NCBI GenBank assembly: GCA_014376425.1 | Contig: JACMRO010000275.1 | Coordinates: forward strand, 1-19,707 | DNA length: 19,707 nt | From: Rubritepida sp. | GTDB lineage: Bacteria; Pseudomonadota; Alphaproteobacteria; Acetobacterales; Acetobacteraceae | Direction of reading: 5' to 3' | Shown here: positions 13,910-19,707 of the stretch, one piece after another | How the letters are laid out: the number at the start of each line of letters is the position of its first letter | Numbering within the stretch: position 1 is the first letter of the stretch | Program-made: the position numbers and the translations under genes | The notes under the pieces: model-generated | Told to the model about the DNA's origin: nothing | Database searches by the model: none | What the model saw: only the letters and a program-made list of their open reading frames with translations

Positions 13910-15232
13910 ATGACGTTCAACATCACGCGTCGTCTAGTCGGCGGCCTGGGCGCCGGCCTGGTTGCCGGCGGCGCTTCGGCGCAAACCATCGTGGCCGGCA
14001 GCGCCGCCTTGCCCAACCTGCCGATCGAGAACGGCGCCACTCTGCGCGTGCTGCGCCCCGTGCGCTTCGTGCAGCCCGATGAGGAAGTGTTCCGCGCCAA
14101 CGCCGCGCGCTTCACCGCCGCCACCGGCGTGCAGGTGCGCGTCGATTTCGTTGGCTGGGAAGACATCACCCAGCAGACGGCAGTGACCGCGAACACCGGC
14201 GCCGGCCCCGATGTGATCATTGGCTTCAACGAGGCGCCGCACGTCTTCCAGGACAAGCTGGTCGAACTATCCGACGTGGCGGAGTATCTCGGCGCCAAAT
14301 ATGGCGGCTGGAAGAAGCTGGCGCTGAAATACGGCCGCCGGCACAACTCGAACAACTGGATCGGCCTGCCCTTCGGCGCCTCGGGCGGTCCCTTCGTCTG
14401 GCGCAAGTCGGTGCTGGCCGAGGCCGGTTTCCAGAGCGTGCCGGAAGACCATGCCGGCATCCTGCGGCTGTGCCAGGCGCTGCGCCGGCTGAACAAGCCG
14501 GCCGGCTTCGCGCTGGGCAACGCGGTGGGCGACGGCAACGCCTTCGCCAACTGGCTGGTCTGGTCCTTCGGCGGCCAGCTGGTGAATGAGGACGGCACGC
14601 CGGGCATCAACAGCCGCGAGACGGTGGCGGCGCTCAACTACCTGAAGGAGCTCTACGCCACCTTCATCCCCGGCACGCTGGCCTGGAACGACATCAGCAA
14701 CAATCGCGCCTTCGCTTCGGGCGAGTGCTTCCTGACGCAGAACGGCGTGTCGCTCTACTTCTCGATGAAGAACGACCCGGCGACCGCGGCGGTGGCGGCG
14801 GATACCGAGCATACCTTCACGCCGAAAGGCGTGGCCGCATCGGCGCCCAATGCCGGGCTGACGCTGAACGCCATGGTGTTCCGCCACAGTCGCTTCCCCA
14901 ATGCGGCCAAGCAGTTCCTGGCCTTCATGATGGAAGCGCCGCAATACGACCCGTGGCTGCAGGCCAATATCGGCTACTGGGCGCAGCCGCTGAATGCCTA
15001 CAACGCATCCGCGACCTGGACCGGCGACCCCAAGGTCGCGATCTTCAAGGACACGATGGATACCGATTTCTGGCTTGGCTACAAAGGCCCGATCAGCGAG
15101 GGCTCGGCCGCCGCCAACGCCGATTACGTGATGGTGCAGATGTGCGCCTCGGTAGCCAGCGGCCAGGCGACACCGGAGGCCGCGGCGCGCGAGGCGGAAC
15201 GGCGCGCGGCACGGTTCTTCCGGCGGCGCTGA
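13910..15232 (+). CDS. ABC transporter extracellular solute-binding protein (family 1)
   Basis: This 440-residue protein starts with an export signal containing a twin-Arg-like pair (ITRRLVGG) and a Gly/Ala-rich core ending ASA-Q, with probable cleavage after residue 24. The short Gly-rich core suggests Tat or weak Sec export. The mature part has the layout of sugar-type binding proteins: TLRVLRPVRF strand, AARFTAATGVQVRVDF, DVIIGFNEAPH and a late FLAFMMEAPQY segment. It should capture substrate in the periplasm and deliver it to the two permeases. AGGGAG lies seven bases before the ATG. Its stop shares one base with the first permease start (TGATG). The ligand is not predictable; CUT1 proteins bind oligosaccharides, polyols or glycerol-3-phosphate. 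Confidence 0.93.
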   Translation: MTFNITRRLVGGLGAGLVAGGASAQTIVAGSAALPNLPIENGATLRVLRPVRFVQPDEEVFRANAARFTAATGVQVRVDFVGWEDITQQTAVTANTGAGPDVIIGFNEAPHVFQDKLVELSDVAEYLGAKYGGWKKLALKYGRRHNSNNWIGLPFGASGGPFVWRKSVLAEAGFQSVPEDHAGILRLCQALRRLNKPAGFALGNAVGDGNAFANWLVWSFGGQLVNEDGTPGINSRETVAALNYLKELYATFIPGTLAWNDISNNRAFASGECFLTQNGVSLYFSMKNDPATAAVAADTEHTFTPKGVAASAPNAGLTLNAMVFRHSRFPNAAKQFLAFMMEAPQYDPWLQANIGYWAQPLNAYNASATWTGDPKVAIFKDTMDTDFWLGYKGPISEGSAAANADYVMVQMCASVASGQATPEAAAREAERRAARFFRRR

Positions 15233-16194
15233 TGTCGGTTACCACAGCCGCACCGCTGCACTGGTCGAAGGCGCGCCCGCGGCCGGGCGCGCTGGTGCGG
15301 CTGTTCGACCACAGGCTGTTCCTGGCCATGGCCTGCCTGTTGCCGGCAGCCGGGCTGCTCCTGGTGTTCCTGACCTACCCGCTTGGCCTCGGCATCTGGA
15401 TGGCCTTCACCGACACCACGATCGGCCGCAGTGGCGTGTGGGTGGGGCTGGAAAACTTCGAATACCTGGCGTCGGACCCGATCTTCTGGAACGCGGTGTT
15501 CTACAGCGTGTTCTACACCGGCATCGCGACCTTCGGGAAATTCGCGCTGGGGCTGTGGCTGGCGTTGCTGATGAACCAGCACATGCCCTTCAAGTCGCTG
15601 ATCCGCGCTATTATCCTGCTGCCCTGGATCGTGCCCACGGTGCTCAGCGCCATCGCCTTCTGGTGGATTTTCGACCCGCAATTCTCCATCATCAGTTACG
15701 TCTTCGTGCAGGTGCTGGGTTGGCGCGAGACGAACATCAACTTCCTGGGCAGTGAGTGGCCTGCGCGCTTCTCGCTGATCGCGGCGAACATCTGGCGCGG
15801 CATCCCCTTTGTGGCGATCTCGCTGCTGGCCGGGCTGCAGACCATCTCGCCCTCGCTGTACGAAGCGGCGTTGCTCGACGGCGCGTCGAGCTGGCAGCGC
15901 TTTCGCTTCATCACCTTCCCGATGCTGATGCCGATCCTGGCGATCGTGATGACCTTCTCGATCATCTTCACCTTCACGGATTTTCAGCTGGTCTACGCCA
16001 TCACCCGCGGCGGGCCGGTGAATTCGACCCACTTGCTGGCGACGCTCGCCTTCCAGCGCGGCATCCCCGGCGGCCAGCTGGGCGAGGGCGCGGCGATCGC
16101 CGTTTCGATGATCCCCTTCCTCGTCTTCGCCACGCTGTTCTCGTATTTCGGCCTGGCGCGGCGGAAGTGGCAGCAGGGCGAAGGCAATGACTGA
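15232..16194 (+). CDS. CUT1-type ABC importer permease, MalF/UgpA-like
   Basis: This 320-residue inner-membrane protein has about six predicted hydrophobic helices (starting near residues 30, 85, 125, 183, 233 and 288). The EAA loop begins EAALLDGASSWQRF (211-224) and ends with ITFPMLMP, the contact site for the ATPase. Length and topology match MalF-type permeases lacking the large periplasmic insert. The ATG at 15232 overlaps the upstream stop by one base; a longer in-frame extension would run through the binding-protein gene and is not credible. It is separated from the second permease by 72 bp that include a palindromic repeat-like sequence. Confidence 0.95.
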   Translation: MSVTTAAPLHWSKARPRPGALVRLFDHRLFLAMACLLPAAGLLLVFLTYPLGLGIWMAFTDTTIGRSGVWVGLENFEYLASDPIFWNAVFYSVFYTGIATFGKFALGLWLALLMNQHMPFKSLIRAIILLPWIVPTVLSAIAFWWIFDPQFSIISYVFVQVLGWRETNINFLGSEWPARFSLIAANIWRGIPFVAISLLAGLQTISPSLYEAALLDGASSWQRFRFITFPMLMPILAIVMTFSIIFTFTDFQLVYAITRGGPVNSTHLLATLAFQRGIPGGQLGEGAAIAVSMIPFLVFATLFSYFGLARRKWQQGEGND

Positions 16195-16230
16195 TCGCCC
16201 CTGCCATCGTGTCGTAGTGCCGCAACACTT

Positions 16231-16262
16231 TCAGGAGGTGGCCGGGTCAAGCCCGGGCATGA
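16231..16262. repeat. Palindromic dispersed-repeat-like sequence between the two permease genes
   Basis: The core GTGGCCGGGTCAAGCCCGGG (16238-16257), followed by CATGAC, nearly matches the palindrome GGCCGGGTCAAGCCCGGCC, which I recall as a recurrent intergenic element in alphaproteobacteria. CCGGG/CCCGG form a 5-bp stem over a TCAAG loop, extended past one mismatch. It lies between a perfect AGGAGG (16233-16238) and the permease ATG at 16267. The AGGAGG is thus about 28 nt from the start; folding of the hairpin would bring them together. Repeat status in this genome is not testable here. Confidence 0.5.
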
Positions 16263-16266
16263 CGCC

Positions 16267-17142
16267 ATGAGCAACGCCTCCACCGCCGTACCCGAAACCA
16301 TGCAATGGGACAGCCGGGCGCGCCGCATGGTCATGCTGTGGGTGCCGCTGGGGTGCTTCCTGCTGATACTGCTCTTTCCCTTCTATTGGATGACGGTGAC
16401 GTCCTTCAAACCGGATGGCGAGCTGTATGATTTCGCGACGCACAACCCGTTCTGGGTGACTTCGCCCACGCTGGCGCATATCAGGAAACTGCTGTTCGAG
16501 ACGGCTTATCCGCAGTGGTTGTGGACGACGATGCTGGTGGCGGTGGGCGCCACCGTGCTGTCGCTCTTCGCTTCCACCCTCGCCGCCTACGCCATTCAGC
16601 GGCTGCGGTTCCGCGGCAGCCAGTATGTCGGCTTGGCGATCTACCTCGCCTATCTCGTGCCGCCCTCCATCCTGTTCATTCCGCTGGCGACGATGGTGGT
16701 GCAGCTTGGTCTGTTCGATAGCCCCCTGGCGCTCATCCTGGTCTACCCGACCTTCCTGGTGCCGTTCTGCACCTGGCTGCTGATCGGCTACTTCAAGTCG
16801 ATCCCCTACGAGTTGGAAGAATGCGCGCTGATCGATGGTGCCACGCGGCTGCAGATCCTGCGCCGCATCACCCTGCCGCTTGCGGTGCCCGGGCTGATCT
16901 CGGCCGGCATCTTCAGCTTCACGCTGAGCTGGAACGAATTCATCTACGCCCTCGCCTTCATCCAGAGCAGCGAGAACAAGACCGTGCCGGTGGCGATCCT
17001 GACCGAGCTGGTGACCGGCGATGTGTACCAGTGGGGGGCACTGATGGCGGGGTCGCTGCTGGGCTCGCTGCCGGTGGCGATCTTCTATTCGTTCTTCGTG
17101 GACTATTACGTCAGCAGCCTGACCGGGGCGGTGAAGGAGTAG
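16267..17142 (+). CDS. CUT1-type ABC importer permease, MalG/UgpE-like
   Basis: This 291-residue inner-membrane protein has about six hydrophobic helices (from residues 22, 88, 122, 155, 206 and 255). The EAA loop begins EECALIDGATRLQILRR (184-200) and ends with ITLPLAVPG. It pairs with the preceding permease to form the channel. The ATG at 16267 directly follows a three-codon mini-frame (ATG ACG CCA TGA, 16259-16270), and there is no Shine-Dalgarno sequence at normal distance. The only AGGAGG is about 28 nt upstream, beyond the palindromic repeat, so translation may depend on hairpin folding or on coupling. It is convergent with the DsrE-like gene, whose stop is 10 bp away. Confidence 0.95.
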   Translation: MSNASTAVPETMQWDSRARRMVMLWVPLGCFLLILLFPFYWMTVTSFKPDGELYDFATHNPFWVTSPTLAHIRKLLFETAYPQWLWTTMLVAVGATVLSLFASTLAAYAIQRLRFRGSQYVGLAIYLAYLVPPSILFIPLATMVVQLGLFDSPLALILVYPTFLVPFCTWLLIGYFKSIPYELEECALIDGATRLQILRRITLPLAVPGLISAGIFSFTLSWNEFIYALAFIQSSENKTVPVAILTELVTGDVYQWGALMAGSLLGSLPVAIFYSFFVDYYVSSLTGAVKE

Positions 17143-17152
17143 GCCTGGGCGC

Positions 17153-17521
17153 CTACAGCGTCACCAACTGCCCGGTCGCCGCGGTCAGGAAGCTCACTGC
17201 GCCGGTGATCTCCACGCCATCCAGCATGGGCGTCCCGTCCAGCCCTTCGCCGCGGCGGCCGGCCTCGCAGGCCCACAACGCCACCCCCAGCTCCTGCGCC
17301 GCCTCCCGCAGCGTGCGAATGCCGGCGACCCCCGCAGCCTCCAGCGCCGCCTCGCGCGGTTCGGCCTCCAACGGGCGGCCAGCGAGCATAAGGCGCAAGC
17401 CGCCATTGGTGGCGAACAACGTGACCGGCCGCCCCAGCGCCGCGGCCGCGGTGGCCAGCACTAGGGCGTAATGCGCCCGCTCATGCCCGCCCGAAATCAG
17501 CAGGATGCCCAGCGGATTCAT
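17153..17521 (-). CDS. DsrE-like sulfur-relay family protein
   Basis: This 122-residue protein has a DsrE/YchN-like Rossmann-type layout: GILLISGGHERAHYAL at the start, RPVTLFATNGG in the second strand, and GVALWACEAG with a single conserved-position Cys (Cys85), where DsrE-family proteins carry persulfide sulfur. The start at 17521 forms an ATGA overlap with the stop of the upstream MoeB/ThiF-like gene; a longer start at 17596 would overlap that gene substantially and is unlikely. The coupling suggests a shared sulfur-transfer role, inferred from family and context only. Confidence 0.78.
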   Translation of the reverse strand: MNPLGILLISGGHERAHYALVLATAAAALGRPVTLFATNGGLRLMLAGRPLEAEPREAALEAAGVAGIRTLREAAQELGVALWACEAGRRGEGLDGTPMLDGVEITGAVSFLTAATGQLVTL

Positions 17522-18282
17522 GCCGCCCCGCATAGTTTGCAGCCCGGATCCTGTCGCAGCCGGATCGTGCGCATCCGCGCATCCAGCGCGTCCCACAGCA
17601 GCAGCCGGCCGGTCAGCGTCTCGCCGATGCCCAGGATCAGCTTCAGCACTTCGGTTGCCTGCAAGGTGCCCATCACGCCGGTCACCGCGCCCAGCACGCC
17701 GGCTTCGGAACAGCTCGGCACCAGGCCATCGGGCGGTGGCTCGGGATGCAGGCAGCGATGGCAGGGGTTGCCGGCAATGTGGCTCTGGAAGACCGAAAGC
17801 TGGCCCTCGAAGCGCAGCACGGCCGCCGAGACCAGTGGCCGTGCCAGGCGGTGGCAGGCATCGCCGAGCAGGAAACGCGTCGCGAAATTGTCGGTGCCAT
17901 CGCAGACGATGTCGTATTCGGGGATTAGGCGTTCGGCCAACACAGCGTCCATCCGCCTCGCGTGGATGTCCACCTGACAGTCCGGGTTGAGCGCGGCCAG
18001 CGCCTCGGCGGCGCTTTCGGCTTTGTTGCGGCCGATGCGCGCCGTGGTGTGGGCGATCTGCCGCTGCAGGTTGGACAGTTCAAGCCGGTCGTCATCGACC
18101 AGGCCGATGGTGCCCACCCCCGCCGCCGCCAGATAGAGCGCGAGGGGCGAGCCCAAACCGCCGGCGCCCACGATCAGGATTCGTGCCGCGCGCAGCCTGG
18201 CCTGGCCGATCGCCCCCACCTCACCCAGAAGGATGTGGCGGGAGTAGCGATGCAGTTCGTCTTCGGTGAAGTCGAGGTTCAT
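17518..18282 (-). CDS. MoeB/ThiF/HesA-family adenylyltransferase
   Basis: This 254-residue E1-like enzyme activates the C-terminal Gly-Gly of a small ubiquitin-fold protein (MoaD or ThiS type) by adenylation, for molybdopterin or thiamine sulfur insertion. It shows ATP-binding GAGGLGS (39-45), DDDRLELSNLQRQ (63-75), DGTDNF (128-133), two zinc CxxC pairs (Cys174/177 and Cys248/251), and PSCSEAGVLG with Cys191, equivalent to the Cys used for persulfide or thioester chemistry in ThiF. No rhodanese domain is present, so it is MoeB/ThiF-like rather than MoeZ. MNLDF at 18282 fits the family start; an ATG at 18291 is possible. No moaD or thiS is in view, so the partner protein is unknown. Confidence 0.9.
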   Translation of the reverse strand: MNLDFTEDELHRYSRHILLGEVGAIGQARLRAARILIVGAGGLGSPLALYLAAAGVGTIGLVDDDRLELSNLQRQIAHTTARIGRNKAESAAEALAALNPDCQVDIHARRMDAVLAERLIPEYDIVCDGTDNFATRFLLGDACHRLARPLVSAAVLRFEGQLSVFQSHIAGNPCHRCLHPEPPPDGLVPSCSEAGVLGAVTGVMGTLQATEVLKLILGIGETLTGRLLLWDALDARMRTIRLRQDPGCKLCGAA

Positions 18283-18327
18283 GGGCCTCATCTGGGGCCC
18301 CAACCCCGGCGTCGCCAAGGCCTGGGG

Positions 18328-18792
18328 TCAGACGCCCGCGCGACGGCGGCGCGTTTGCGCCGGCTGGTCAGGGATCGGCTCCATGACCGCGGCGGGTGGT
18401 ATGGGTGGCAATGGCTGAGCGGGCAGCGCCAATGAGATGTTGGGTGGATACTGGTTCATCGCGCCAGACGCCGCGTCGATCCCAAGCCCGATGATGCCGC
18501 CGAACAGGATGTTACCCGCCGTCATCGCCTGCACGCTGGACGGAACAGTGGTCAGCGCCACCTGCGAGCCCGGCCGCTCGCAACGCACCGTCATGGCCTG
18601 CGAGGACTTGCTGACGTTCAGCGAACCCGGCGTCGGATTGACGATGCCCAGGGTCTCGCCATTGCGCGACACGACGCACATGGCGCCCGGCGGCTCGGTC
18701 TGCACCGTCACAGCCTGGGTGGTGCCAGTGGTGATGGAAGCGCAGGCGGTGCTGAAGAGCAGAAGGGACAGGGGAGCGAGACGGAGCAGCAT
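18328..18792 (-). CDS. Small conserved lipoprotein, function unknown
   Basis: This 154-residue protein has a short signal (MLLRLAPLSLLLFSTAC) with lipidation Cys17; Ser at the -3 position is less usual than Leu. The mature part looks like a PEGA-like beta domain: TTGTTQAVTVQTEPPGAMC, RNGETLG, TPGSL and VRCERPG, then a hydrophobic Gly-rich segment (NILFGGIIGLGIDAASGAM) and a YPPNISLAL strand. I recall proteins of this layout in proteobacteria, often misnamed translation initiation factor 2, but no role is established. The Pro-rich tail ends in TRRRRAGV. AGGA lies seven bases before the ATG. It is followed after 45 bp by the MoeB/ThiF-like gene on the same strand. Confidence 0.8.
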   Translation of the reverse strand: MLLRLAPLSLLLFSTACASITTGTTQAVTVQTEPPGAMCVVSRNGETLGIVNPTPGSLNVSKSSQAMTVRCERPGSQVALTTVPSSVQAMTAGNILFGGIIGLGIDAASGAMNQYPPNISLALPAQPLPPIPPAAVMEPIPDQPAQTRRRRAGV

Positions 18793-18868
18793 CGGTAATC
18801 CTCACATTGACGTGAAGATTTCGTCATGTCTGGTTACGTTTCGCAATCCCGACGCGAAAAGAATTCTA
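18793..18868. promoter_or_regulatory. Gap between dut and lipoprotein gene with two short inverted repeats
   Basis: The 76-bp spacer contains TGACG-9 nt-CGTCA (18808-18826) and TTTCGC-9 nt-GCGAAA (18839-18859). The second could be a weak dut terminator on the minus strand but lacks a T-tract. The first lies just upstream of the lipoprotein ribosome-binding site and could be an operator. Both are short. Confidence 0.3.
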
Positions 18869-19309
18869 CTACAGCCCCGTGCTGCCGAACCCACCCGTCC
18901 CGCGCGCACTCTCCGGCAGCACCACCACCACCTCGAACACCCCCCGCACCACCGGCGCCAGAACCGCCTGCGCGATTCGCATGCCGCGCTCCACCGTAAA
19001 GTCCGCAGCGCCGGTGTTCAGCAAAATCACCCCCACCTCACCTCGGTAATCCTCGTCGATGGTGCCGGGCGAATTCAGCACGGTGATGCCGTGCTTCAGC
19101 GCCAGACCGGAGCGCGGCCGGATCTGCCATTCATGCCCCTCCGGCAGCGCCACCCTCAACCCGGTGGGGACCAGCACGCGGCCGCCCGGCGGCACCAGCA
19201 CCGGCGCCGCGACGGCGGCCAGCAGGTCCATCGCCGCCGCGCCCGCGGTCGCGTATTCCGGCAACGGCAGCCCTTCGGCATGCGGCAGGCGTTGCACCAG
19301 TATCTTCAT
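18869..19309 (-). CDS. dut: Deoxyuridine 5'-triphosphate nucleotidohydrolase (dUTPase)
   Basis: This 146-residue trimeric dUTPase hydrolyses dUTP to dUMP and pyrophosphate, keeping uracil out of DNA and feeding dTMP synthesis. All five family motifs are visible: AGAAAMDLLA (22-31), PRSGLALKHG (65-74), GTIDEDYRGEV (82-92, catalytic Asp85), RGMRIAQAV (108-116) and RGTGGFGSTG (136-145). The ATG at 19309 overlaps the coaBC stop (ATGA). The longer in-frame extension upstream is Arg-rich out-of-frame coaBC sequence and is rejected. The coaBC-dut pairing is a common proteobacterial arrangement. Confidence 0.97.
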   Translation of the reverse strand: MKILVQRLPHAEGLPLPEYATAGAAAMDLLAAVAAPVLVPPGGRVLVPTGLRVALPEGHEWQIRPRSGLALKHGITVLNSPGTIDEDYRGEVGVILLNTGAADFTVERGMRIAQAVLAPVVRGVFEVVVVLPESARGTGGFGSTGL

Positions 19310-19707
19310 GCCAGCGCCTCGGCGATGCGCGCGGCCAGGCGGCGGGCGACCTCCTCCTTCGGCAGGCGCGGCCAATCCTCCACCCCATCGGGGCGCACGA
19401 GGTGGACGGTGTTGTCGGCGCCGCCCATCACGTCGCCGGAGACGTCGTTGGCGACGATCCAGTCGCAACCTTTTCGCAGCCGTTTGGCCTGGGCATGCTC
19501 CACCACCCTTTCGGTCTCGGCCGCGAAGCCCACCACCAGACGCGGGCGGCCAGGGGAGGGCAGATCGTGGGCCGAAAGGGTCGCCAGTATGTCGGGGTTC
19601 AGCGCCATCTCCAGCAGCGGTGCGGCGGCGCCTGCTACCTTCTTCATCTTCTGCGACGCCTCGCTGGCCGTCCGCCAGTCCGCCACCGCGGCAGCCGCCA
19701 CGAAGAC
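19306..19707 (-). CDS. coaBC: CoaBC C-terminal part (phosphopantothenate-cysteine ligase domain), 5' end outside window
   Basis: The visible 133 residues are the end of the CoaB domain, which joins cysteine to 4'-phosphopantothenate using CTP before decarboxylation by the CoaC domain. Diagnostic segments are VFVAAAAVADWR, KMKK, VGFAAETE, DWIVANDVS and MGGADNTVHLV. The N-terminal CoaC half lies beyond the right edge, so start and total length cannot be given. The TGA stop overlaps the dut ATG by 4 bp. Confidence 0.93.
   Translation of the reverse strand, partial: VFVAAAAVADWRTASEASQKMKKVAGAAAPLLEMALNPDILATLSAHDLPSPGRPRLVVGFAAETERVVEHAQAKRLRKGCDWIVANDVSGDVMGGADNTVHLVRPDGVEDWPRLPKEEVARRLAARIAEALA

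Noticed and set aside
16195..16266. Small gene in the gap between the permeases
   Set aside because: Only a three-codon ATG-to-TGA mini-frame is present; the rest is repeat-like palindrome.

Overview
This 19.7 kb, GC-rich window (roughly two-thirds G+C by eye) looks like a chromosomal segment of an alphaproteobacterium. Acetobacteraceae or other Rhodospirillales seems most likely, but this rests on codon and base composition, LpxR-type lipid A modification, GTG/ATGA-overlapped operons and a coaBC-dut-moeB-like neighbourhood, not on any marker gene. I see no rRNA, tRNA, CRISPR array, transposase or phage gene. Both ends cut through genes: an M20 peptidase at the left and coaBC at the right.

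Left part (1-4599): an M20 metallopeptidase (partial) and an LpxR-type lipid A 3'-O-deacylase lie on the minus strand. Divergent from them is a tightly overlapped plus-strand trio: a MaoC/PhaJ-type hydratase, a LOG-family nucleotide phosphoribohydrolase, and RibF (riboflavin kinase/FAD synthetase). It is followed by a convergent SDR dehydrogenase. A perfect 14-bp tandem duplication separates the ribF and SDR stop codons.

Middle (4600-9452): an unusually AT-rich, promoter-like interval leads into a possible 44-codon ORF and then, through an ATGA overlap, a 1421-residue mosaic protein. That protein has two tandem DUF11-type beta-sandwich repeats, an SdrD-B-like domain, a ladder of RTX-like nonapeptides in which Asn replaces the usual Asp, canonical RTX motifs, and three 108-109 residue RTX-associated repeats. 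It has no Sec signal and is probably a type I-secreted surface adhesin or matrix protein. No secretion genes are in view. A strong GC hairpin separates it from the next, convergent gene.

Right-middle (9453-17142): two divergent transcription units form a candidate uptake-plus-catabolism locus. On the minus strand, a 58-residue AtzG-like (DUF4089) protein is coupled to an amidase-signature hydrolase with an intact Lys-Ser-Ser triad. On the plus strand, a ThDP-dependent acetolactate-synthase-like enzyme is coupled to a complete CUT1-type ABC importer (ATPase, solute-binding protein, two permeases). The ATPase has Gly in place of the Walker B Asp, and a palindromic dispersed-repeat-like sequence sits between the two permease genes. 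A plausible but untested reading is that an N-containing (amide or ureide) or sugar-acid-like compound is imported, de-amidated and cleaved or decarboxylated. This is the best candidate for an undescribed system here.

Right end (17143-19707): a minus-strand set contains the coaBC 3' part, dut (ATGA overlap), a small lipoprotein, a MoeB/ThiF-type adenylyltransferase, and a DsrE-like protein overlapping it by 4 bp. The last two may form a sulfur-relay or small-protein activation pair.
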